Translations under genes and position numbers: made by a program
Notes under the pieces: model-generated
What the model was told of the DNA's origin: nothing
What the model saw: the letters and a program-made list of their open reading frames with translations, nothing else
Databases searched by the model: none
Shown here: positions 24,440 to 36,737 of the stretch, one piece after another
Numbering within the stretch: the first letter of the stretch is position 1
How the letters are laid out: every line of letters starts with the position of its first letter
Assembly: GCA_025786725.1 (NCBI GenBank)
Contig: JAHLTZ010000022.1
Span: 372,001-436,000, forward strand
Direction: 5' to 3'
Length of the DNA stretch: 64,000 nucleotides
Source: Syncephalis fuscata
Taxonomy: Eukaryota; Zoopagomycota; Zoopagomycetes; Zoopagales; Piptocephalidaceae

Positions 24440-27400
24440 TCAATTCGTAATGGCGACAGTCTCGCTTATGGATACGGGTGTTGTGGGTACGACAATGGTG
24501 CTCTGTCCACTAGACGATGCATTCGACGCCACTCGGGCCAATTCTCTCCTCGTCAATGGGTCGGCCGATTCGTCCGTCTCTTGTGTTGGTGACGATGGTA
24601 GTGTATCCACGACCGATGTTGTGGCAATTGACTCGGTCTCTTGTGCCGATTCCTGATGCGAATAAGCTGTGCTACCCGATAGTCTAGGTGCTTCATCTGT
24701 AGGTGATTGAGGAAGTGGTGGTGGCGGGAAGGATGGGCGTACAGTAACCGGCTCATCCTTGGGCTCAATAATCAGACTCATTTCATAAAGTCGATCACTA
24801 TTGCCGCCTGTCTTTGATGCACTAAGACGTTCTCGCAAATAGTCCTGCATTTCCTCGACCGCCATAAGATTATAATGAGTTTGGAATGATTGGATATTCT
24901 GTATAATTTTCACCATAGAGCGATATTTCTCAAAATTGATCAATTTATCCTGTGCCTGCTCCGATTTGACCAATCGATCCTTATAATCGGGATTACCATC
25001 AGCTGTAAAGGTGATATCCGTCAAGAAAATGCCTAAATTAAAGAAAAATTATTAGTAAATACTCATTAAAACAATTAATAAATACTTACCAAAGAATGGA
25101 ATACAAGGTGGCGGCAATTGACGAATACGTTCACGGTATTCTTTGTAATTTTTGGTACGATCTACCTTTTGCTGTAGTGTTTGGAGCATCCATTTTGTTT
25201 TATTGGGAATTAACTAGCATATAAACATAATAATAAATATAACTATCAATGTAAATATAAACTAAAACTTACCTCCCACGTTTTACGAAGACGATCTACA
25301 GGTGCCGATCGTATGGCACTAAGAATAGCCATCATTGTGTTGTAGTTATTTAAAGATAAACATTTCTATATTCCATATGGTCAATATATGTTTAATATAT
25401 GTGCCATTTAACCGCTACTTACATCTGCTAATTTAATATAGTATTTAAGAATAGATGCACGTCGCTTCAAATCATCTTCAAACAAGATTGATTCAGCCGT
25501 CCATGTAATAATTTGATTGCTAAGATCGGACATGCCACGAACATTGACCGCAATACGGCTATCCTTGCGTGTAAATTCTTGGTCAATCAATTCATACGGC
25601 TGAATAGCGCAGAATTGTTTGCCATCAATAATTGTAAGTTGGCGGGCCAATTCTAATGGATCAATATCGGTAACATTGACCAAATTTCGTGTTTTTAATG
25701 CCACTGAGATGTGACGTGGTAGATTGGGCGATGGAGGTGGTGCATCTGCAATACTATCTCGGCTGCCTAATGTAAATCGGTCAAGCTGCTTATTACGCGC
25801 CGTACGTGGTGACATTCTACCGATGGACGATACAATAGTGGTCATATGACTTTCTTTGGTCTAATAATCATCGGTTATTCAGCTGTATATGTTTACTTGT
25901 AATAATTACCTTGCGTTCAATCATTTCAAGTAAGGTAGTACTATCTTTTGGTGATACCTTGGTGCTTAATGTAATAAGTTCTTGTAGCTTGGACAATGCA
26001 ACTTCGTCTTTACTATGGAAAAAGTATTTTTCTAACCATGTTTTAACCATATGAATAACACTGAATACATATTCACTCGATGGTTAATATTGAATAGTTG
26101 AAATGTTACTAAATAATAATAGCTTACCGAATGCGAATGGGCTTCTGTTTTGCCAACGCCATACTTCCATATCCTTTTCAGCCAACCCTTTGGGTGGCTT
26201 AATACGGAAACGTTCCAGCAATTGTTCAGCCAACTTTTCAGGCGTAGAAAAGCAGCGGAATGTAAGGAAGAAGATATTAACATAGTCTTCATCTAGATAA
26301 AACAATTAAACAAATATATAGATTAATAAGTAACGTATCAATTAATCTAATCATTTTAAACTTACCTTTGGCTGTGTCGTGCGGCGTAAGACGTTCAACA
26401 AGAGCAGGCCATGTTCCACCACTAATCTGGTTCTCCATATTATAACGAATGTCACCTTCTTCGTATTCATGAAGAAGATATTTTGGTTTTTGCATCTATA
26501 TTTAAATTAATACCCATACAAAGCTATACTAAACATAGTAACCTACATTACGTGCAGGTGGTGGTACACGCGGTGTATCAACACCAAATAGCTTCATCAT
26601 CTTTGTATTGCTTCCTGTGCCAGTGTTTGTAGGACTACGCGAATAAGAATCGGGAATACGGCGATTGACCGAAGGATGGGTTGGACTCATCATATCGTGT
26701 GCAGTGCCAGTTGATGCCATACGTTCACGAGACAGATTCTGCTTTTGCATTACGGTCATTTGTGCCTTACGCCCCATACTGCCACCCATCAATGGCGAAT
26801 GGCCCTCTGAAGCAAGATGATTGGCACTTGCCGATCGTAGCATAGGCTCCGATGATTTACGGCCATGTGGACCCATCATATGGCCATCTGGCCCGTTGTG
26901 ATAGCCATACATATGCGCCATATGCGAGCCAGATGTGGCCGCTGCCTCTTCTTCTTCTCGTCGTTGTGCAGCAATACGTAGTGCAAACATTTGGCGTCCA
27001 CTAAATACCAGGTCATTCAATGCACTTTTAACACGAGCAATGCATGCTTTCAAGTATTCGAGTGCACCATCCGCTGGAAACTGATCAAGAGCAGCACCGG
27101 CTGAGTGCATCGATTTAATCTCCGCAAATAATCGGTCACAATTGTCTGAAAATCGAATCGACCATTCACGGTCATCGATAGCACCGTGTCGTTCTGCACT
27201 AGGCGTGCGATTATCACCAATAAGCGAGAATAATTGACCAACTTCGTGTACTGTCTCTCGCACTAGCATTTGAAGCATAGATGGTTCAGTTCGTCCATGA
27301 TCAACATGAGCTATTAGTCGATCCATAACACCGCTAATAGTTGCAGCCGATTGTTCCATTAAATCGCATAATTCAGCTGCTTCGCTATTAACAAGTGAAT

Positions 27401-28949
27401 GCTGCTGCTGATGTTGTTGTAGCTGTCTATCGGAAATAAACGGCGTTGTTGGCGTGGCAAGCGGTGTACGGCCAGTAGGTGATACCATAGCACCAAGAGG
27501 ACTAGTTGCCGAGTGTGTAAATTTATCGTTGCTAGCACTGCGATGAATTGTACGTTGTGCTGTTGGTGAACGTTGTTGTATTGCGATGGCAGAACTGGCC
27601 GACTGTGTCCGTGTCATGTTAATCAACGCTGGTGGTGGTGGCGGCTCTGTAATAAGCTCCAGCTGTAGTTCGGTAGCCATTAGAATAAATGATTTTACAT
27701 GTTCAAGCACTCCTAATGCATGGGCGTGCATATTGGTCAGTGTATCGGCCGGTGGCGGTGCCTGATGAGCAATGATTTTACAAACTGCTACCAATCGATT
27801 TAACGAAACAAATAGATTCTGCCGTACATCACGCAGATTTGGGTACTGAGCCAAGGCCGGTGAGTCTTCTCCTTTAACACCGGTGTGATAAAGGAGGTTA
27901 CGTACCGCACGTACTACGCTATTAGTAAAATTAATACATCGTCACTGTTGAGTGTTTTCATGTTACGCAAATCGGCGATTGGCTGTAAAATGTTGTCAAT
28001 AAGCATCTGCAGCGATACAGTGGGTGGTTGTTGTGGCTGTTGATACATATGCTGTTGTTTATGCTGTTGTAGAGGCGTCATAGGCAAAGTAGATGTGTTC
28101 GATCGCACTGGAGCTGTACGTGGTTGAGTAGTTGCCACTTTTCGACCACTGGCCGTAGTGGCAATAGACGTATCAATCGTCAATCCGTTCATTGAATTAG
28201 TAAGTGATCTGGGTAAACTGCCTTGTGGCTATTATAACATATCACAATAATTGTTATTAAATGATTTACTTTAAAGCTGTATATTTATATATATCTATAT
28301 TGGCTTACCTTGCCCAATTCAATAGGCCTATCCTCCTATAATCAATCATATTATAACCATTGGTTAATTTACCGTCTATGCTATAAATAAAATAGCGAAG
28401 CTAGGCGCGTACTTACCTCTGTTGTCGAGTTATTGGCCGTCAATTGCTGCTCATCCTCCTCTTGGATGGCCGGTGTTGCATTAAACATGGGTGCGTGTGT
28501 ATGACCATTGGTTGGTCGCTCGTCTTTACCGCGATGATTAGACCAATTCTGGTATTCCTTTCCTGTCGCTATGGCACCATTCGTCTTTTTAATTGCTTCA
28601 CTATCGGATTCCTTTCATCGCCACTCTCAGCGACTTTCTCATCAGAATCTGACCCAAGAGGCATCGCGACCGTTGATTGTTCCGTAATTACCTATCAACA
28701 ATTAACGCACTAATCTTGCTTTATGTTGCATGAAATACCAACCTTGTCAACAATTTCTTGTGGTGCAGTAATAACATATTCACTGGGGAACCAGCCTCGT
28801 TCGCGGTTTTCATACAAAATACCATCCCACCAGCCAGAATTGTCCTGATTTACTACTAGGATGATATCGCCTCGATGTAAAGCAATACAGCCGTCCTCGG
28901 TGGGCGAATAGTCGTGCCGTGCCACGACCACATCCATAAGTCGTGTCAT
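24440..28949 (-). CDS. CDC25: RasGEF C: Cdc25-type exchange factor with N-terminal SH3 domain
   Basis: Predicted activator of Ras in the cAMP/MAPK nutrient pathways. Minus-strand exons: 28949-28743, 28691-28417, 28335-28309 (27 bp), 28228-26547, 26495-26366, 26292-26128, 26060-25910, 25860-25423, 25365-25273, 25213-25090 and 25032-24440. Residues ~8-62 form an SH3 domain (ALHRGDIILVV, GWWDGILYENRERGWFPSEYV). A long Ser/Pro-rich middle follows. RasGEF_N: SGGTWPALVERLTPHD, FFLTFRCF, HMVKTWLEKYF. Catalytic part: PLELARQLTIIDGKQF, ELIDQEFTRKD, VDRLRKTWE, LPPPCIPFFGIFLTDITF. The tail has a proline run. SH3 plus RasGEF is the fungal Cdc25 architecture. Three single-base losses occur near 28610, 27935 and 26150. 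The symbol is by architecture, not proven orthology. Confidence 0.9.
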
Positions 28950-30657
28950 AATTGTTGATCAGCGTTATATGATAAATAAACGTATAAATTATTATTAAAT
29001 AGACTGTATAAGTATAATAATGTAGCTGTCAAAGTAGTGGTACGTCTTTACGACTGCTGGTTATGTATTTCTACTATCAGTATCGCTTATACGTCTTTGG
29101 GCTATTCTTATCGTAGGTGGTGGTGTCAATTGGTGTACGTCAATGGCATCCAGCGTCACTTCAAGTAGACAAGATAGGAATTGGTCCAACTACGTTTATA
29201 CGATAGACCACATCCAACGTCAATGAACCAAACGCAATCAAATAGGTAATGATACGTTAAAATCGAATAAAAGGGAAGGAAGAGATGTAAGAAGTTGATG
29301 AAGCGGTAGTAGCAGTGGTATTAGTAATAGTAACAGAGGCAATAGCAATGATATATAAGTCAAAACACCAAGAGTACAGAAGAGGAGAGGTCTGGTATTA
29401 GTTGCCTAGTAAGTTTGGTGATAGCACAAGTTGTAATAGCCGGTCGTTCAACGAGTGTTACTTGTGCGCAGCAACACACAAACACGAATTACTGGCAAGA
29501 TGTACACGTGCGCTCCGACTGCTGTTATTGCTGCTGCTGCACTGCTCCTACTTACTGGCCCGCGGATACTAAATAGACGCAATTAAGAAAAGCTAGATAA
29601 ACGTCAAGGATACACTCACAGATTCGCACAAACAAACGCAGGTGTACTCGGTCACTAAAGTAAAAGTGTATACGCTGTTCAATAATAAACGTTTTAAGCA
29701 ATAGATATCGCAAAATAGATAAATTAGGTTCTGTTTACAAGGAAAAATAAAGAAAGAGAGAAAGAAAGAAAGAACTGGTGAAGAAAGAGTGAGAGAGTAG
29801 GTACGAGAGATGATTGCAGACCCTGTGAAAACCTTATGTTGACGGAGAAAGTAAACGTGTGTATGTACACACTAATATAAACGAGGAAGACTTGTGAATA
29901 AGAAGAGTATATATTGAACGGGAACTCAAACGACGTGTCAAGGTCGGGAAATCAATTAGGCTAATAATAAGTACTATTTAGTCAATAATATTGTTATATA
30001 CGGAAACGGACACTAACTAAAGGGCGAGCAAATAGATAACGAAGAAGCAAACAAGCAAGCGTACAACCGATGAAAGAAGAGAATAGGATGGTCGATATCA
30101 ACTAGATAGGAGATACAGTAGCTGTTGTCGTTGTAATACATATAAAACGAAGCAACTACTATTATCGTATTATTAATAAAAAACTGTATAGTAAAAAGAA
30201 ATTAATTGTAATAGTAAATACTCGTAGCAATAACAAGAAATAGAATACTATTATAAAGAGGGAGTGTATATATACACATAAATGGGGTCAGCCATGGATA
30301 ACCAAATCTGAGACATGTACTTACATTGCACGCGTGTAAGCGCGTGTGGATGGCACGCGTGAAGTACATCATTATCCGTGCAGTCCAGTGTTGTATCTGT
30401 GTGTGTAGATGTTGTTGTTAGCCACCGGTTACTAAACATACTAATATTTGATGACATTTCCTTTATCATTATCCGGTTTTATTTAATGGTAAAAATACCA
30501 TGATAGCTACCGATCATTTAATAAGCTATTAACGTTTTTGTTTGTTAATAGCAATAGTAAACGTATTATGCCATTGGTGTATTATTACCATGGCATCATT
30601 ATTAAGTTACATTATCATACAAGTACAATACAATACACCGTTATTGTTATATAATAA
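28950..30657. other. Leader/promoter region of RasGEF C
   Basis: No supportable gene. The plus strand is purine-rich (for example AAAG repeats at about 29749-29773, and GA-rich stretches to 30100), so the sense strand of the minus-oriented RasGEF C is pyrimidine-rich, as in the leaders of RasGEF A and B. Its right end is the 3' flank of the SART-1/Snu66 gene. Confidence 0.5.
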
Positions 30658-32393
30658 TCAATAGTATTTATTGAAGTACATCACGGATAATGCATCCGGT
30701 GCATGGGATCGAGAACCAATACGGCCACTATACCGTGTATCACCCAACTGCAGTACCATATGAGCCATGCCAGTACGCTGCTGACGCACCTGTAATGCTG
30801 CGGCCGATCCTAATGGTGTATCATTGCTGGGCATGGCATCGAGACGTTGTTGTTCTGCCATTTGTTTCATTCGCTTCTCCGTCTTTGCCTTGCCAGATTG
30901 CTTTCCATGGAACTGTGTGATAATTCACGGAAGGCCTAAATAAAAGTGTGTTAATAAGTGTGCGTGCCATATAACAGCATCGTATAATTTACCTCTTTCT
31001 GATTCAAGCGATGGCCATGTTTATCCATATAGACCAGATCGACTGTGGCTGATATCACGCATCATCGAGTCCCATTCTCTTGTCGTCGCTGTTCCTGGTA
31101 GCGGGCTCTTCTTCATGACGTTCACGTTCACGTTCAAGGGCGTGACCACCTCGTTTGCCAGATTGAGCGGCTGCTTCTCGCCGAAGTGTTTCTCTGCTTC
31201 TCTTTCCGATCCATACGGGCATATGTTTTGCATTCTTGCTTAAATTCAATTTGTTGTGTGCCATGCGTGCATTACGTAATTCCTTTCTGAAGGATTAACT
31301 GCCAAGCCTGGTATGAATCATATTAATATTAATATTATTGTCAACGATTCATCTAATAGCCTCTTACCTTTTGACGTAGTAAAGCCATAGTGGCGCCGAG
31401 ACCTGTGGCTACCAATGGTTCATCGCTGATGGCCGTCTCCTAATTATATAAAACTAAAGCTATTATCATTGTAATATTGGTTTGATTTACCTTTCTGCTG
31501 CTCGTTCTGGATCCAATTCTTCGTCTTCCTTTTCTTCTTCACCATCTTCATTCTTTACTATAGCCGAGTCGATTTCCATTGCGTTAGCTGTATTAAAATC
31601 GGTCATGCCAATATCGGTAGGTTCACGTTGACCGCTATATTATCTGTCAAACTGCCTCGATATCTGTATCTTCTTCCTTCTTGGTGGTAATAGTACATCA
31701 AGGGTAAGCCCACGTACAAACCTGTAGTATCTGAGAATACAAGTTCATTGTTACCATTATAGGATTGGCATCTGTATCATTGGCAGCATTCCACGATTCA
31801 TCTTCATTATCCGATGCTTCTCTAATACGTTAACTAGTATAATAATTAATAATTAATAATAATAATTAATAATATAATATATTCTGTACGTTCATACCTT
31901 GTTCAGCAATCTCTTCTGCTGCACTACGTTATTACGCTTCTTGGTTGCAGTTTACGAGCTAGTGCTAACGCCTGTTGAAATCATCATCATCAACCAGATT
32001 AGTGGTTGATAGATCAGCTCGAGCAATATATCTGGCTTTTCCTCGACATCTAATGCCATGGCTAATTCATCGGGTATTGCTTGTTCAGTCGTTGATGTTG
32101 ATGTGGTCGTCGACGTACTTTCGCCCCTTCTACTTTGGCGTGACTTTCTAAATGTAACATCTGCTTCTTCTTGTTATAATCGCTCATAATTTGCATTTCT
32201 ATTTATTCTGGTCAGTTTATATGATATATTATTACTGTTTGTTACACTTACTTGTATATCAAGTGTTTCTCCTTCAGCACGTAATCTATCGGTGACAGTC
32301 TGTCGTGATTGGTCATTTGGTGTTGATCAGGATCTTTACCTAACATAAAACTCTAATATAATAGATGTTTATTAAATATAAGGATAAATTATA

Positions 32394-32426
<33 letters not shown>

Positions 32427-33406
32427 GCAATAGTTAATTAAAACTACTTACTTAGATTTACACCATCAATGACATCATCGTAATGGGAAAGAATTGTTGG
32501 CTTATTGCCAATCGTGGTAGAAAATTCTTCATCGTCGTATCCCGTATAAATGGGCCGTTTTTTCCTATTCTCTAAATTACGTTCCAATCGACTCTTTTCT
32601 GCCAAATGAATACTTTCCAGCTGGTCTCCTTCCTCTAATAAGTTTATTAATATTAATAGAATTAATTATTTAATTAATTACCTTCATTTCCATAATAGTC
32701 GAGTCTTTAAGTACTAGTACTTGTTCTTCGCCTTCTTGGAATTCTGATAGATCATGAGCTACCTTTAATCCTTTAGATGTTCTATATTATTATTATTGTA
32801 AGTTATAGGCAGACTTATAATATTCCATGCTATTAATTCACTTACCGGCTGAATAGTCCGACTGGCCATTAGCAGCAATCTCATCCTGTTCTTCTAGCTG
32901 TTGAGCACGTTTGCCGCAAGTGCTCGTTCTTTGGCTTTGGCACGGTCTGCCTGTCGATTACGACGCACCCAGTCTACTGCGCTAACCTCACCTGACTGTA
33001 CATCAGCCTCACCTAGCCCCTTTCCTTCTAGCTTTTTTGATAGTTTAGCGCGATTCTGCAATCTAAACAAAGGTAGTAAGCGAATGCATGTTAGTTGCTA
33101 TTTCCAGTTATTGTTCAGACTACCAATGCGCTTACTTTTCAATCTTGTTCTTAATTGCTTTCTCTTCGGCTGCCTTTTTCTCTTTATCTCGTTGTTCGCG
33201 ATAGTTACGCTCAGCTGTTACAGTAGCATTTGATGGTCCAGCCTCCAATGGCTTTAATCCCAAACTAATACGCAATTTACTATATAAATACAACACGATT
33301 AGTACAAAGCACAGTCATCGCTTACAATTCTGCTGCTAATAGCTTACTTGGTCTCCTCGAGAGAGAGCGAGATCTCATCCGCATTCGAATTATTGTCATC
33401 GGCCAT
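30658..33406 (-). CDS. SNU66: SART-1/Snu66, U4/U6.U5 tri-snRNP splicing factor
   Basis: Core tri-snRNP component needed for pre-mRNA splicing in the nucleus. The N-terminus gives EISLSLEETNKLRISLGLKPLE across a phase-2 intron, the hallmark SART-1 start. Later exons give KLSKKLEGKGLGEAD, GLKVAHDLSEFQEGEEQVLVLKD, TILSHYDDVIDG, ISDEPLVATGLGATMALL, VDLVYMDKHGHRLNQKEAFRELS and the C-terminal SNDTPLGSAAALQ. Order and spacing match the family. There are about ten exons with short introns; one donor is GTAAAT. At least eight single-base losses break the frame, including near 32915, 32845, 32330, several in 31650-32200, and 30920. An essential single-copy splicing gene is unlikely to be dead, and the motifs and splice sites are conserved, so consensus error is the preferred explanation. 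Confidence 0.88.
32395..32427. repeat. ATT trinucleotide repeat in a SART-1/Snu66 intron
   Basis: About eleven tandem ATT units lie inside the intron that follows the TILSHYDDVIDG-coding exon. Confidence 0.85.
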
Positions 33407-34271
33407 TTTGAAAAAAGATAAAAACAATCAATGTAAAGAATGTGAGTTAAAGAAAATCCACCAATTTATTGAAACAGATCATGTTACTTGTATGACTGTG
33501 ACTTAATCACACCAAACATCCACTTATTAGTAAGCGTTTAAGCACTACAAATGTAATAATATAAACAAAAGTATAGACTTGCATATTTACATTCTTAAAT
33601 TATAAAATACATAAAACTTGTGATTAAACCATAAATATGTAGATTGGTTGCTTAAATACCATAATCCAGATAACACTTTAAGAACTGATGACAATCATAT
33701 ACTTAAGGAATGCCTATGATTTAATATCTTTTTTAAGACGATGATTTAAATTATCAATCTAGTGGGTCATACAAGTAGCTATACCCCACTATAGTCTTAT
33801 TTAGTAGAAATAATGAACTTATATTTGTTTGATAATTGGCCATTGGAAGTATTCTATTCATTATTGTAGTTTATGTTCTTTATACAATTGATTATAACAA
33901 TGAAACAGCATTAAATAATCACAAAATAATTAAAATTAACTTTTAAATACTATGCATAAACATTGGTAATAAAACCACAAATAGTTAAACTATAGTGAGG
34001 AAATACGTAAATTAAATCATTAAAACATGCAATAATTGAGTAAATTGCATGACATAAAAATAGCTTAAATAGTTTCTATTACAATGCAATCGTTATTATG
34101 TAATGTAGTAAATAAACTAAATGATTGGCTAATATGCTGCACACTATTATTCAATGTTACAATAAACAAAAAGATCCATTTAAAACAAGATTGTATATCA
34201 TAAAGTATCTATTAATCAATATATTTCAGTGTTTATTTTTGAATAAATCATAAATGCAGCCAACTCATAAC
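33407..34271. other. Intergenic, AT-rich, no gene seen
   Basis: Lies between the SART-1/Snu66 start and the stop of the next minus-strand gene. It probably combines the SART-1/Snu66 promoter with the terminator of NTPDase 1. I see no coding signal. Confidence 0.55.
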
Positions 34272-35644
34272 TTAAGGACGAATGCTTTCAACATATTCAA
34301 TCATGGCACCCAAGGTCCAGCCAAATTTACCAGCAGGACTTTGGTCAACAAAGTTGAATTCACGATCAATTGGCAGACGATAGCTGTCCACGGCCAATCC
34401 TAATAACAAAGCAGCGCCAAAGCATGTCGAGTCGGTCGATTCATCGTTGTCCGAGTCATCATCCGAGTTCTTCTCCTTCAAATTGTTTCCACCGCTTTGG
34501 CAGGCCTTTTGGGCCGCGTTCTGGATACATTTCATGCTGGATTTACCAGTGCATTGAAGTTGTTCAGCAATATCATAGTAGTTACCAGTACCGAATACTG
34601 GCATGTCGGCTGGGATATCTGGCTGGTAGACACTATTGATGGCGCATGGCTCAACTGCACAGACTGAGTTGCGACCAAGTAGTGTTCGGCGAACAACTTC
34701 ACGACAGCCTTCAAAATTACCTCGACCAATTAGCTTAACAGTACGTCCATTCACCACAAAGCTCTGAGTAACGCCATTGGGTGTGCATGGATCTTGGATT
34801 TCAGTGCTGTTATTGCCATCGGCGAGTACTTCAACCAACGTTTGCGGGCTTCGCCAACACCAAGGCCTAAGTAAGAGTGGGCGTACAATTCGTAGGATGT
34901 TTCGTTGACCTGAGTGGTATAGGCGCCCTTCAAAGGAGTGGTGGCTGGTTTGAATGTAACCTGTGTCGAGCCGTTGCCAAGATCAAGTGCAGCAATAGTT
35001 TGTGGTTGTCCGAACCATGCAGTGTATTCATTAGTGTATTAGTGGTGATCCATCCATAGATACCCTCTTGTTCTCCTGTAATGATTTGAGCACCAGACTT
35101 GCTATCAAAATTGAATGGAACCTTGTTTTTGTTACCCAAGAACGCAGCAACAGCATCCATCACTTGTTGACGACGAGCTTCAGGTAATAGTCGTAGACCA
35201 GCGTGGCCTTTAGGAAAATTGGTGTGTTGGAGTGATATTCCGATGGAATAAACTTTTTGGCCTTTTCAATCAATGGCAAAAGATATTCGGCAACCTTAGC
35301 TGGTTCTTGCGCGGCTAGGCCCGGTGCTACTTTAGCTTTTTGTTGTTTTCCGCCCTTTTTGAACATTGGATTAACGGCAACGTGTGGATTTTTGGCAGTT
35401 ACACTTTGCCAGTAATATGGATAAATTCGTGTACCACCCGAGCCAGCATCGATAATCAAGGCATAATTGATGGCTGAAGCCTTAGCCGGCTTATCTGAAT
35501 ATGGTTGAGCAGCATAGGCATATGATGGTGGTGGCGGTTATAGCTTCTGGCTGGAGTAGCTTCAGCAGTATTAGATAGATTGACTGTGACCAGCATGGTG
35601 GATGCAAGCCAAGAGGCTTGTACTAACTGAATAAATAGATTCAT
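34272..35644 (-). CDS. NTPDase 1: GDA1/CD39 ecto-apyrase, divergent copy
   Basis: Predicted secreted hydrolase of nucleoside tri- and diphosphates. The N-terminus is a signal peptide (MNLFIQLVQASWLASTMLV). Apyrase regions in order: ACR1 as LIIDAGSGGTRIYPYYW, ACR2 as FLKAT-GLRLLPEARRQQ, ACR3 as GEQEGIYGWITTNTL, ACR4 as ALDLGNGSTQVTF. ACR1 and ACR4 differ from the usual GSSGSR and GGASTQ seen in its two neighbours. The rest continues through QPDIPADMPVFGTGNYYDIAEQL and ends GWTLGAMIEYVESIRP with no C-terminal membrane helix. No introns. Four single-base losses occur near 35538, 35202, 35016 and 34839. Reduced or altered activity is possible because of the ACR changes. It lies in tandem with NTPDase 2. 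Confidence 0.88.
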
Positions 35645-36737
35645 AATAATTGTAACAAATGTGACGTATTAGCAAAAAATGCTTACTAGAATACTGAAAA
35701 AATGGAAAAGTAGTGCAATTTAGAGTAGCGATAGCAACATATAGAATTCAAATCAGGGAATTTTATTTTAATAAAGGAGCAATTTATAAGAGCGATGGTC
35801 GTTAGTTTCACATCTACATCATTCTGCTACACGAAGTCGCACCGTGCTTTATCACGAAACACAAGGCCTTATGCGTAGAAGCTACTATACACTAGTTAAG
35901 GCGAAGATGACCAAAGCAATTTTATTAGATATGGCATGTGACAGAAGTTACCATCAAACGCGCTGGTGTACTATGACCACAGTATCAGTAATAGATAGCG
36001 ACCTTTTTGGTCTTGTCAGGTTATTTAATTCGCCAATGGTCAGGCCTTTCATACGCTGTAACTCTTGCTCAATACACAAATGTAAAGGAGATAAATCCGG
36101 CAATATGTCATTAATTAATTGTTACTCAGTTATAATATCGTTGCACGCGTGGCTGGAAACCGTAATTAATTTAATAAAACATGACTTTTATTTACAATTA
36201 TATATTTTTTATTCCTTAGATTCTAACATTTAGTGCATAGCTATGAAACGGCTGTTCCATTCGTACTACAACGCTCCTGTTGCCTTTTTTGTTTTTGGGT
36301 GTGCACTACGTAATTTGTATAAATGGCATTTATTGCTTTTGTGTATTGAAGTTACACAACTTGCAATAGCCAATAGATGTCTTCTAGTCTTCTCATACAT
36401 TGTGTTTCATTTTCGGTGAATATGCCGCCATGTGTATCACACAAGCAAGCTTGCGGACTGTATAGGATAGGCCACCATTTGCGGACTCCACAAAACATGT
36501 CACTTCATTGGCACAGTTATAGCTGTCTGAAAATCCCTTGCAATCAATATTGCACATAAAATATTGTACTACAAACATTCCTGGATTAAATATTTGTTTG
36601 TGTTTTAATAAATAATTAGTACCATTTAGTTATTATTAATAATTACTGGTACGCATTTAAAACGTATCATTAATGGAAACAATGTTTAGTGTGTAACTGT
36701 CATATCGTATTTTTTATTAATAAAAAAACAGCCATCA
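35645..36737. other. Intergenic region between two NTPDase genes
   Basis: Holds the NTPDase 1 promoter and NTPDase 2 terminator. A 129-codon plus-strand ORF (35844-36233) begins with GTG, has no recognisable domain and no matching context; I do not call it a gene. Confidence 0.5.

Noticed and set aside
35844-36233. 129-codon plus-strand ORF between NTPDases
   Set aside because: It starts with GTG, has no recognisable motif and lies in the promoter/terminator interval.
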